Made by a program: the position numbers and the translations under genes. Source: Cellvibrio sp. (GTDB taxonomy: Bacteria > Pseudomonadota > Gammaproteobacteria > Pseudomonadales > Cellvibrionaceae). From it: 64,000 nt of DNA. Positions 16,953-24,054 of the stretch are shown here, one piece after another. How positions within the stretch are numbered: the stretch's first letter is position 1; every line of letters starts with the position of its first letter. The DNA lies in NCBI GenBank assembly GCA_016712405.1, contig JADJRD010000003.1, positions 238,501 to 302,500 of the forward strand, written 5' to 3'. The notes under the pieces are model-generated. The model saw only the letters and a program-made list of their open reading frames with translations. It was not told where the DNA came from and made no database searches.

Positions 16953-18773
16953 TTAAGGTACACAACTTAATGCACCAATATCGAGCCCGTCTGACGCTGC
17001 TCCGCAAGCAGGTGATGTCATTTTAGGGTGATAGTCTTTTAGTTCCAGGTTGTGAAGTTGCGCGGGTGCTTTTATAGAGTTGGTGTCTTTGTTGTAACTT
17101 CGCCAGGTATCCCAGTCCATATTGGTGGCGTACCAACCATAGCCAAAAATATCGGCGAAAGAAGTATCCAGCAAATTGTAGTCAAAGCGGCTTTCGGAGC
17201 TGAGTGTTTTATTTTGCGATGATAAATCAAGGGAGCCGTCTTCAAATTTACAATTCACCGATGCGTAAGTGAAGTAGTCATCGAGCATGAAAATATTGTC
17301 CCTAACGATAAAATTTGTGCTTAGGGGGTCACCCACAACACAACCAAAATCCAGCCCGCCTAAAATGGTATTGTGGCGAATATCGATGTCACTAATCCAA
17401 CCCATCTGTCCAACCGATACGCCACCCTTCATCACATTCCATGACACCTCAATGTGATCTTGCCCATATTGACTGGATAAATGCAGCGCCCCCGAAGCGC
17501 AATCGTGAAAATAATTACTGCGAAAGGTGTTGCGTTGACCGTTATCTTTGTCTTTAAAACAAGGCCCATCAATCGCCCAAGCTTCATTATTCTCTACCAA
17601 GGCGTTGCGCACGTTGTACATCACCGATGCACCGCCGTGGTAGTTGGCGGTGTAGTCACCATGCAGGCCTGACCCTCGATCAAACAAATCATGGAAGATG
17701 TTGTCCTGAATAATGATGCGATCGTAATAGTCGTTATCGGCGAAGAAAATGAATGAAGGGTTTTCAGATTCGGTTGGATCGTACAAGTGGTGCATGTGAT
17801 TGCGTCGGAAAACAAGATCACTTTGGCTGCCATCCACATGAAAACCATGACCGCTGAAGTTGAAGAGTTCCAACCCCTCCACCCAAGTGCGAGAAACTCG
17901 TGGATTGATATTGCTGTGGTTCAGATCAATGGCGGGCTTGGTGTCGCCGGGGTAGCCAATAATTCGTGTGATTTTGTCGCTCACAAAATCAAATCCACCG
18001 GTGTAATTACCGCCGCGCACATAAAGGGTGTCACCCTCAGCGCCTTGTTTGAGTGCGTGTGCAATGGTTTTCCACGGACTGGCGAAACTCCCATTGCCTG
18101 TATTGTCGTTGCCTGTCGTGGATACAAAGTAAAAGCCGACACTGGTGACGGCAACATTAATGGTTTGCTCGGCAGACATACCTAACGCATCAGTTGCTTT
18201 TAACTGTATAGAAACTGGGCTCGTTGTGCTGTTAGGCGCAGTCCAAGATAGTTCACCCGTTACAGCAGAAATGGTTACGCCTGTTGGTGCAGAGACCAAT
18301 GTATAGGTATAGGGTGCCTTGCCGCCGATAACACCCAGTCTGTAACCATAGGCAATTCCGGGATAGGCCTTTGCCGGTGCCCAACTGATGATTTCGATAG
18401 GGCCAATCACCGATATGGCGTTATCAGATCGCACCGATGACGAGCTTCGCGAACTTGAAGTCAATAGGCTGCTAGAAGTGGATTTCATCGAACTAGAGCT
18501 TCTTGCGCTGGACGATGAGCCTATTATGCTGGAGCTTGACGAAATTCTAGAGGCTGAGCTAATCGCAGAGCTTCTTGAGGATGCGCTCATCGAGCTTGAA
18601 AAAGAGCTTGTGGCAGCTGAGCTACTGCTTGATTTGGCTTGGCTGGACGGCGCACTTGAAAGCGGAGTCGAAGATCGAGGTTGCTCTGCAACTGTTTCTT
18701 TTTTATCACCGGAAGCACCGCAGGCCGATAGGCAAAGAGTTAACGCTATAAGAAAGCTTTGTGTGTATTGCAT
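16953..18773 (-). CDS. Secreted right-handed beta-helix lipoprotein with Ig-like domain
   Basis: 606 residues. Lipobox LSAC, leader CGASGDKKETVAEQPRS, a serine linker to about residue 115, an Ig-like (He_PIG) domain at about 125-210 (APAKAYPGIAYGYRLGV ... LSWTAPNSTTSPVSIQLKATD), then a parallel beta-helix starting FVSTTGNDNTGNGSFASPWKTIAHAL, typical of DUF1565/pectate-lyase-like proteins (NNEAWAIDG, RSNYFHDCASGALHLSS, RHNTILGG). It is probably outer-membrane anchored and acts on or binds a polysaccharide; no catalytic residues can be assigned. It lies 67 bases upstream of the sister lipoprotein gene, forming an operon. Confidence 0.8.
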   Translation of the reverse strand: MQYTQSFLIALTLCLSACGASGDKKETVAEQPRSSTPLSSAPSSQAKSSSSSAATSSFSSSMSASSRSSAISSASRISSSSSIIGSSSSARSSSSMKSTSSSLLTSSSRSSSSVRSDNAISVIGPIEIISWAPAKAYPGIAYGYRLGVIGGKAPYTYTLVSAPTGVTISAVTGELSWTAPNSTTSPVSIQLKATDALGMSAEQTINVAVTSVGFYFVSTTGNDNTGNGSFASPWKTIAHALKQGAEGDTLYVRGGNYTGGFDFVSDKITRIIGYPGDTKPAIDLNHSNINPRVSRTWVEGLELFNFSGHGFHVDGSQSDLVFRRNHMHHLYDPTESENPSFIFFADNDYYDRIIIQDNIFHDLFDRGSGLHGDYTANYHGGASVMYNVRNALVENNEAWAIDGPCFKDKDNGQRNTFRSNYFHDCASGALHLSSQYGQDHIEVSWNVMKGGVSVGQMGWISDIDIRHNTILGGLDFGCVVGDPLSTNFIVRDNIFMLDDYFTYASVNCKFEDGSLDLSSQNKTLSSESRFDYNLLDTSFADIFGYGWYATNMDWDTWRSYNKDTNSIKAPAQLHNLELKDYHPKMTSPACGAASDGLDIGALSCVP

Positions 18774-18927
18774 ATCGTCACCTTGGATTTGATTGCGCTA
18801 TCCTATCACTAGGGCACAAGAAAACTGTGCTCAACAATACATCCCCAGAGTGCTCTTGCACGATAAGCGCTAGAAGCAAAACTCATATCCGCCTACAATT
18901 CGCCCTTTGTTTTAGCCTGATCCCAAT

Positions 18928-20052
18928 ATGACCAATCAACTGCTCCCTGAAAAACCTTTGGTGGTATCGCCTTCTTTGGCGGCGACTATTGGCCTGGAAG
19001 AGGCTTGTCTACTGGCGATTCTGGGGGAAGCGGCGAGCTATTTGGGTCATGGACTGCATTTGCAGCAATCCCAGTTACAGAAGCTGACCCCCTTTTGGAC
19101 GGATTACGATATTCAGCGCATCAGCAAAAGCTTGCATGATCAGGGCATCATCAAGCTGGAGTCGGCACCTTATGTCGCCAGCCGTGAACTTAAACTCTCG
19201 TTTGCCACTGGGGTGATTCAGGCGGATGCGGAAACACCGAAAGAGCAAACAACCACACAAGCCGTTCAGGTTCCCGCTTCACTGAGCGCCGCCAATTTGA
19301 TTGCGGACAACTGGCAGCCAGATGAAGAGTTGGTGAAGCAATTAATGCAGCTTGGTGTTAGTCGTGATTTTGTCTGGGAACAGTTGCCGGGATTTATTTA
19401 TTACTGGAAAGATAGGCGCGAAGTGCGTCATTCGTGGGGCTCAACTTTTCGAGATCATGTGATTCATGAGTGGCGAAAATATGAAGAAGATCGTTTTCGT
19501 AAAGATCAGGAATCACCTATGTATACGGGTTGGCGACCCAGCGAAGACGCTATGAAAATTTTGTTGGATGGTGCGCGTATCAGTACCACATTTATTGAAG
19601 ACTCCATTCCGGAATTTATTATTTATTGGAAAGAGCGTGGCGAAACCGGACGCACCTGGAACAGTAAATTTATCCAACACGTGAAACGTCAGTGGGTGAG
19701 ATTTAAGTCGTCTATTGAACAAGATTCCATGCCGCGATTTTTGCCTGAAGCTTGGCAGCCCAGCAAAGATGTTTTCGATGTGTTGCGACTGGCGAATATT
19801 GATATGACCTTTGCTGAAAAATTATTGCCAGAATTTATTTTATTCTGGCGCGACAGCAAACAAGTTCACAGTTCCTGGAATACTAAATTTTTACAACATG
19901 TTAAATATGTTTGGGCGAAACAGCACTCTATTAATCTTTTTAATCCTCAGCAGGTAAATCAGCATGCAGGACAGTCAACATCTAATCAAAAATCTAGAAC
20001 AAAAGATCATGACCTCGCAGAGCAAATCTTCGACAGAAGCTGGGCAAGCTGA
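18928..20052 (+). CDS. DnaT-like replication protein with three tandem DNA-binding repeats
   Basis: 374 residues. An N-terminal winged-helix-like part (SLAATIGLEEACLLAILGE, FWTDYDIQRISKSLHDQGII; residues 10-75) is followed by three copies of a DnaT-type DNA-binding domain starting at residues 128 (NWQPDEELVKQL), 201 (GWRPSEDAMKIL) and 275 (AWQPSKDVFDVL). Each copy carries the signature LPxFIxYWxDR/ERxExxxSWxxxFxxHV. DnaT normally has one copy and helps load DnaB via DnaC at restart. The next gene overlaps its end by 44 bases and looks like a helicase-loader partner, so a helicase-loading role is inferred. Confidence 0.75.
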   Translation: MTNQLLPEKPLVVSPSLAATIGLEEACLLAILGEAASYLGHGLHLQQSQLQKLTPFWTDYDIQRISKSLHDQGIIKLESAPYVASRELKLSFATGVIQADAETPKEQTTTQAVQVPASLSAANLIADNWQPDEELVKQLMQLGVSRDFVWEQLPGFIYYWKDRREVRHSWGSTFRDHVIHEWRKYEEDRFRKDQESPMYTGWRPSEDAMKILLDGARISTTFIEDSIPEFIIYWKERGETGRTWNSKFIQHVKRQWVRFKSSIEQDSMPRFLPEAWQPSKDVFDVLRLANIDMTFAEKLLPEFILFWRDSKQVHSSWNTKFLQHVKYVWAKQHSINLFNPQQVNQHAGQSTSNQKSRTKDHDLAEQIFDRSWAS

Positions 20053-20638
20053 CGAGAGCAACAAGTCGCGTTCAAGCGAAGAACATATTGATGCTATCAA
20101 TCAAGTTTTTGTGCTATTTCGTTTGAATTATCATAATCAGTATTATAGTGGTTATAGTAATACTGAGTTGTTGAACGCCGCCAAACGACTTTGGTTAAGT
20201 GCGCTGCATGATTTTTCACCGGACACTATTCTGCAGGCGGCTAAAAAAGTTATTAAAGAGTCTGAGTATTTGCCCACGCTCAATCGCATGATTCGCGCCT
20301 GCCAGCCATCACCAGAAGAAATTGGATTGTCTGATGCGCATGGTGCTTACGTTGAAGCTTGTCGTGCACCTAACCCGAAAGCGGCTTATCACTGGAGCCA
20401 CCCGGCTGTTTATCATGCAGGTGTGGCAAGTGATTGGTATTTTTTACAAAGCAGCAGCGAAAAAATTGCTTTTCCGATTTATGAAAAACATTATTTAAAA
20501 TTATGTGAACGAGTGATGCGAGGTGAAACTTTAACTTCACCTAATGCGCCGGTATTACCGCAAACAATTGAAACGCCGCTCAGTGCGGAAGAAAATGTTA
20601 AGCGTATGGAAGAGTTGCGGAAAAAGTTAGAAATTTAA
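20009..20638 (+). CDS. Replication protein P-like putative helicase loader
   Basis: 209 residues from ATG 20009, beginning MTSQSKSSTEAGQADES, then a helical body: AINQVFVLFRLNYHNQYYSGYSN, LLNAAKRLWLSALHDFSPDTIL, EYLPTLNRMIRACQPS, GAYVEACRAPNPKAAYHWSHPAVYHA. The pattern 'NTELLNAAKRLWLSALHDFSPDTILQAAKK' region resembles phage lambda P-type replication proteins, which bring the DnaB helicase to origins. It overlaps the end of the DnaT-like gene, so the two are coupled. No phage genes are nearby, so this appears to be a chromosomal pair. Family assignment is moderate. Confidence 0.5.
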   Translation: MTSQSKSSTEAGQADESNKSRSSEEHIDAINQVFVLFRLNYHNQYYSGYSNTELLNAAKRLWLSALHDFSPDTILQAAKKVIKESEYLPTLNRMIRACQPSPEEIGLSDAHGAYVEACRAPNPKAAYHWSHPAVYHAGVASDWYFLQSSSEKIAFPIYEKHYLKLCERVMRGETLTSPNAPVLPQTIETPLSAEENVKRMEELRKKLEI

Positions 20639-20674
20639 AATTTAATATTATTATGATTGTCAGGTTCATTGAGT

Positions 20675-21496
20675 ATGCGCAACAAGTTATCACAATGGTT
20701 TATTATTTTATTGTTAACGGGTTATCCAATAGGTTGCTTGTTATTGGTTTTCTGGTTGGCGTTACATCCTTTAGAAAAAACTATTCCTATTATCCCGCAA
20801 CCCGTTGATACGGTTGACAGCGATGAATTAACGTCATTGACAATGTTGCCGAAATTTTCGGCTATTCAAACCACGCCGGAGCGTAAGGAACAATTTGTGG
20901 GTTTGCTGCGACCTCTTATTGAAGAAAAAAATGCAAAAATTTTAAAATCCAGAACTCGATTGATGACACTGCATGCTGAATTTTTGGAAAAAGGCCTGGT
21001 TACTGGTGTTAATCAGCGTAATCTCGAAAAATTGCGTGAAAAATATCATGTTACTAAAGAAAAATATCCTGAGGATGAAAAGGCCATTGCCATCTTATTT
21101 TTGCGCGTGGATACCATTCCGCCTGCTATGGTGATTGCGCAAGCGGCCATTGAATCGGGTTGGGGGACTTCACGCTTCGCTGAAGAGGGATATAATCTTT
21201 TTGGGCAGTGGTGCTATACCGCTGGTTGCGGCATAGTGCCGGCAAAACGTTTGCCAGGGAAAACTCATGAGGTGAGAAAATTTACTAGTGTTGAAGAATC
21301 GGTTACTGCTTATTATCGAAATATCAATACCAACACAGCTTATAAGTATTGGCGTGAATTGCGTGCGAAATTGCGTCATACCCCGGAACAATTTACGGGG
21401 TATGCCATGGCGGAGGGGTTGAGTAAGTATTCAGAAATTGGTAACCCTTATGTAGACGCTTTACGCAAGGCGATACGGATCAATAATCTGGAATAA
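20675..21496 (+). CDS. Bax-like membrane-anchored glucosaminidase
   Basis: 273 residues. One N-terminal membrane segment (WFIILLLTGYPIGCLLLVFWLAL) anchors a periplasmic glucosaminidase (lysozyme-like, GH73-type) domain: VIAQAAIESGWGTSRFAEEGYNLFGQWC holds the catalytic Glu, and SVEESVTAYYRNINTNTAYKYW with YAMAEGLSKYSEIGNPYVDAL is the Bax/FlgJ-like C-terminal half. E. coli Bax is the closest named type. It cleaves peptidoglycan glycan strands by inference. ATG 20675 is preferred over an upstream TTG at 20657. It follows the P-like gene by 36 bases. Confidence 0.8.
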   Translation: MRNKLSQWFIILLLTGYPIGCLLLVFWLALHPLEKTIPIIPQPVDTVDSDELTSLTMLPKFSAIQTTPERKEQFVGLLRPLIEEKNAKILKSRTRLMTLHAEFLEKGLVTGVNQRNLEKLREKYHVTKEKYPEDEKAIAILFLRVDTIPPAMVIAQAAIESGWGTSRFAEEGYNLFGQWCYTAGCGIVPAKRLPGKTHEVRKFTSVEESVTAYYRNINTNTAYKYWRELRAKLRHTPEQFTGYAMAEGLSKYSEIGNPYVDALRKAIRINNLE

Positions 21497-21533
21497 ATTT
21501 TATTTATTGAACTCAATAAAGGAGCGAAGGAAG

Positions 21534-22154
21534 TTGCAAATTTTTGTTGTTAACTCAAAAGGTGGCAGTGGAAAAACGACAATTGCTACCCAGCTCGCTA
21601 GTCACTATGCGCAGACACGACACCAGATTACTTTGGTGGATCGCGATGTTCAAAAATCGGCATCTGATTGGTTTCAAAATCGGCCCAAATCCTTACCTAA
21701 TATACAACTTATTAAAGATCTCAATTTTATTCCCATCAACAGTCACAATAATGGTGTTGTAATTCATGATATGCCGGCTGGATTCGTTCCAACATTGGAA
21801 TGTCCGATTTTTGCTAATCATGAAATCAATAAAATATTAATTCCAATCATGCCGTCTCCGACCGATATTAAAGCGGGATTGCGTTTGATTATGGCAATTT
21901 ATCGATCCGGATTGTTGGAGGAAAAAATCAAGGTGGGATTTGTTGCCAATCGTACGCGTAGTAATGTTCGTTATCACCAAACTCTGATGGACTTTTTACA
22001 TCGTGTTGATATCCCATTAGTTGGAACATTGCGGGATTCACAGAATTATATTCGAAGCATGGAACATAGCGTTTCGATTTTTGATCTTCCCTCACACAGC
22101 GTTAAGCAGGATTTGGAACAATGGCAGCCAATTATTGATTGGTTAGAACACTAA
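21534..22154 (+). CDS. Orphan ParA-family ATPase
   Basis: 206 residues from TTG 21534, chosen because GGAG (21521-21524) lies 9 bases upstream and MQIFVVNSKGGSGKTTIA is the normal ParA beginning. The deviant Walker A KGGSGKTT, the A' motif VDRDVQKSASDW and Walker B VVIHDMPAG are all present. ParA ATPases position DNA or protein cargo on the nucleoid. There is no parB or plasmid gene nearby, so cargo is unknown; the context is the DnaT/P-like/Bax group. It converges on the deacetylase gene with 1 base between stops. Confidence 0.8.
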   Translation: MQIFVVNSKGGSGKTTIATQLASHYAQTRHQITLVDRDVQKSASDWFQNRPKSLPNIQLIKDLNFIPINSHNNGVVIHDMPAGFVPTLECPIFANHEINKILIPIMPSPTDIKAGLRLIMAIYRSGLLEEKIKVGFVANRTRSNVRYHQTLMDFLHRVDIPLVGTLRDSQNYIRSMEHSVSIFDLPSHSVKQDLEQWQPIIDWLEH

Positions 22155-22155
22155 G

Positions 22156-23220
22156 CTAATCCGTATACTTCCACTCGCCATGTTTGTCTGTTGCTAGCCA
22201 TAATTGCGTAAACCAATAGTGTCGACCTTTTATTCCACTAGGTGCTGTGCAGGTGACTTTGGTGCGTCCTTGTTCCAGTGGTTTTTTGAATGCAATTTTT
22301 ATACTCTGTTCTTTAGCTTCAATCGCCATAGGTTCGCCATTGAGATAACAATTCACTTTTTTAATTAGCAGCTCATCTGATAATTGCATTTCAAAAAAAG
22401 GTTTATCACCTGCTTTAACGCTATTGGTGATTAATGGTTTTCTATCGGCAGTAAAAAATTTTATCGAAGTGACGGGCAAGGCAACACTATTGGCCTTTAA
22501 AATAAAGTCATCCAGTTTGGTGTAGCTTCCACCAAATGGAAATCTAGGCAAAATTTGTTTATCCGCAATCAAACTCAATGCGCCTGCTTGCTGAGTAAAA
22601 CTGATATAGCCAAGTTTTTCTAAAATAGATTTAAGCTCTGAATTATATTCGCCATAAGGATAGGCAAATATCTTGGGCGCGAAACCTATCTCCTGTTTAA
22701 TGTTATCTTGAGCTAAAGAAATTTCTCTTTCTACACGAATTCTCCAGTCTTTTACTGATTCTTCGGTGTTTCGTCTAACCATGTGATTGTGTGAGGTTGA
22801 ATGATTAGCAATCGTTACGCCGTTTTTTGACATCTCGCGTAACTGATCCCAAGTGACGAATAATTTCCCTTTGCCAACTGAATCCGTATTCACAAAAAAA
22901 GTGAATGGCCAATTGCGTTTTTTTAGAATGGGATAAGCGGACTCATAAACATCTCTGTAAGCATCATCAAACGTAATGGCGACAGTTTTATCGGGCAGGG
23001 GTTTGTTTTGACGAATGAGCTCCACCAATTCGATTAGTGGTATGACTGTAAACTCATTGGTTTCAAGATAGTTCAAATGTGCTTCGAAATCTTCGGGGCT
23101 AATGCTGGTGGATTTTGGGGTGGTATTACTAACATGGTGATAAATTAACACGACAGCTGCGTTAGTCGATTCGCAAATAAATATTAGGATTAGCAAAAAA
23201 TAAAGAATAATTGTTTTCAT
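22156..23220 (-). CDS. Polysaccharide deacetylase family protein
   Basis: 354 residues with a signal peptide (TIILYFLLILIFICESTNA). The NodB domain shows YHHVS, TFDDAYRDVYESAYPIL (motif 1, catalytic Asp and metal Asp), HSTSHNHM (motif 2, HxxxH) and FAYPYGEYN (motif 3). The arrangement is that of the PgaB-like N-acetylglucosamine or xylan/chitin deacetylases. After about residue 250 comes an extra beta-domain (FTADRKPLITNSVKAGDKPFFEM) that could be an immunoglobulin-like binding module. It probably acts in the periplasm; the substrate is unknown. It sits downstream of a terminator and is a single transcript. Confidence 0.82.
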   Translation of the reverse strand: MKTIILYFLLILIFICESTNAAVVLIYHHVSNTTPKSTSISPEDFEAHLNYLETNEFTVIPLIELVELIRQNKPLPDKTVAITFDDAYRDVYESAYPILKKRNWPFTFFVNTDSVGKGKLFVTWDQLREMSKNGVTIANHSTSHNHMVRRNTEESVKDWRIRVEREISLAQDNIKQEIGFAPKIFAYPYGEYNSELKSILEKLGYISFTQQAGALSLIADKQILPRFPFGGSYTKLDDFILKANSVALPVTSIKFFTADRKPLITNSVKAGDKPFFEMQLSDELLIKKVNCYLNGEPMAIEAKEQSIKIAFKKPLEQGRTKVTCTAPSGIKGRHYWFTQLWLATDKHGEWKYTD

Positions 23221-23290
23221 TAATATACGCAGAAAAATAAAAGTGTTGTGGGCCAGTGTTACAAAACGAAAGAAAATAAATGCTTTAAAT

Positions 23291-23318
23291 AAAAACGGCG
23301 CCCTCAGGCGCCGTTTTT
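23291..23318. terminator. Intrinsic terminator downstream of the Ala/Pro/Glu lipoprotein
   Basis: Perfect GC-rich stem ACGGCGCC / GGCGCCGT with loop CTCA, flanked by A5 and T5, so it works in both directions. It separates the lipoprotein gene (ending at 23334) from the deacetylase gene. Confidence 0.85.
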
Positions 23319-23333
23319 AGTGGAGGGTAAGAA

Positions 23334-23759
23334 TTACCACTCACAACCCATAGCTTGCATAGCTGCTTTTGAGTTTTCAGTTGCCATTTTGCAACCTTCA
23401 GCCAATGAAGAACGAGCTTCTGCTGGAACTTGTTTCCAACCAGAGACCATTTGATCAAGAGCTTGTTGGTAAGCTGCTTGGCCTTCGGCTGGCAACTTGG
23501 TCATACAAGCTTTGTATTTGCTGATGTAAGAATCACATTCGGCAACACCAACAGAGTCGGCATCAGCAACAGGAGCGGCTTCAGCAGGAGCAGCTTCTGG
23601 TGCAGCTTCAGCAGGAGCGGCTTCAGCAGGAGCAGCTTCAGGTGCAGCAGCAGCTTCAGAAGCAGCAGGTGCTGCAGTATCAGCAGGAGCGTCAGCTTTT
23701 TTGTCACAACCAGTAACGAGAACACCAGCGAGGATTAACAGTGCAATTTGCTTATACAT
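23334..23759 (-). CDS. Ala/Pro/Glu-rich lipoprotein
   Basis: 141 residues. A lipoprotein signal peptide (MYKQIALLILAGVLVTGC) precedes a repeat of the type AAPAEAAPEAAPAEA from about residue 22 to 66, then a folded C-terminal domain with four cysteines (VAECDSYISKYKACMTKLP ... AEGCKMATENSKAAMQAMGC) like DUF5339-type small periplasmic proteins. The repeat is probably a cell-wall-spanning spacer. The gene is monocistronic, with its own terminator, and is divergent from GH95. Function is unknown. Confidence 0.75.
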   Translation of the reverse strand: MYKQIALLILAGVLVTGCDKKADAPADTAAPAASEAAAAPEAAPAEAAPAEAAPEAAPAEAAPVADADSVGVAECDSYISKYKACMTKLPAEGQAAYQQALDQMVSGWKQVPAEARSSLAEGCKMATENSKAAMQAMGCEW

Positions 23760-23836
23760 TTTATAGGCCCTTAGTTTTGATTAATGTTTTAAGTCCATAT
23801 CAATGCCCAAAGAAAATTGGGTATTGATAACCTGAG

Positions 23837-23852
23837 TTGAGAGCGCTCTCAA
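23837..23852. promoter_or_regulatory. LacI-family-type operator palindrome upstream of GH95
   Basis: TTGAGAGCGCTCTCAA is a perfect 16-bp palindrome with a central CG. It lies 203 bases before the GH95 start codon and 78 bases before the divergent lipoprotein start. The form resembles operators of LacI-family carbohydrate regulators; which gene it serves is open. Confidence 0.5.
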
Positions 23853-24054
23853 ACCTCAAGTTCGGGCGATTATAGAGAACCTTTCTATTAAGTGCTATGA
23901 ACTGGTTATGAAATTTCAGCTGCCATGATTTGTTAAGCTGTGATTCAGATAATTGATCCTGGCTTGTTCTGTCTATAGGATCAATCTGTTAATTATCTTG
24001 CGGTTGAATTTTGCGCCGCAGTCTTATCTGACAAGGTTCAATTGGAATCGCCCT

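Noticed and set aside
18388..18792. Open frame opposite the second serine linker
   Set aside because: Same antisense artefact of low-complexity coding sequence.
23430..23738. Serine-rich frame opposite the Ala/Pro/Glu lipoprotein
   Set aside because: Mirror of the repeat; the lipoprotein strand has signal peptide, RBS and terminator.
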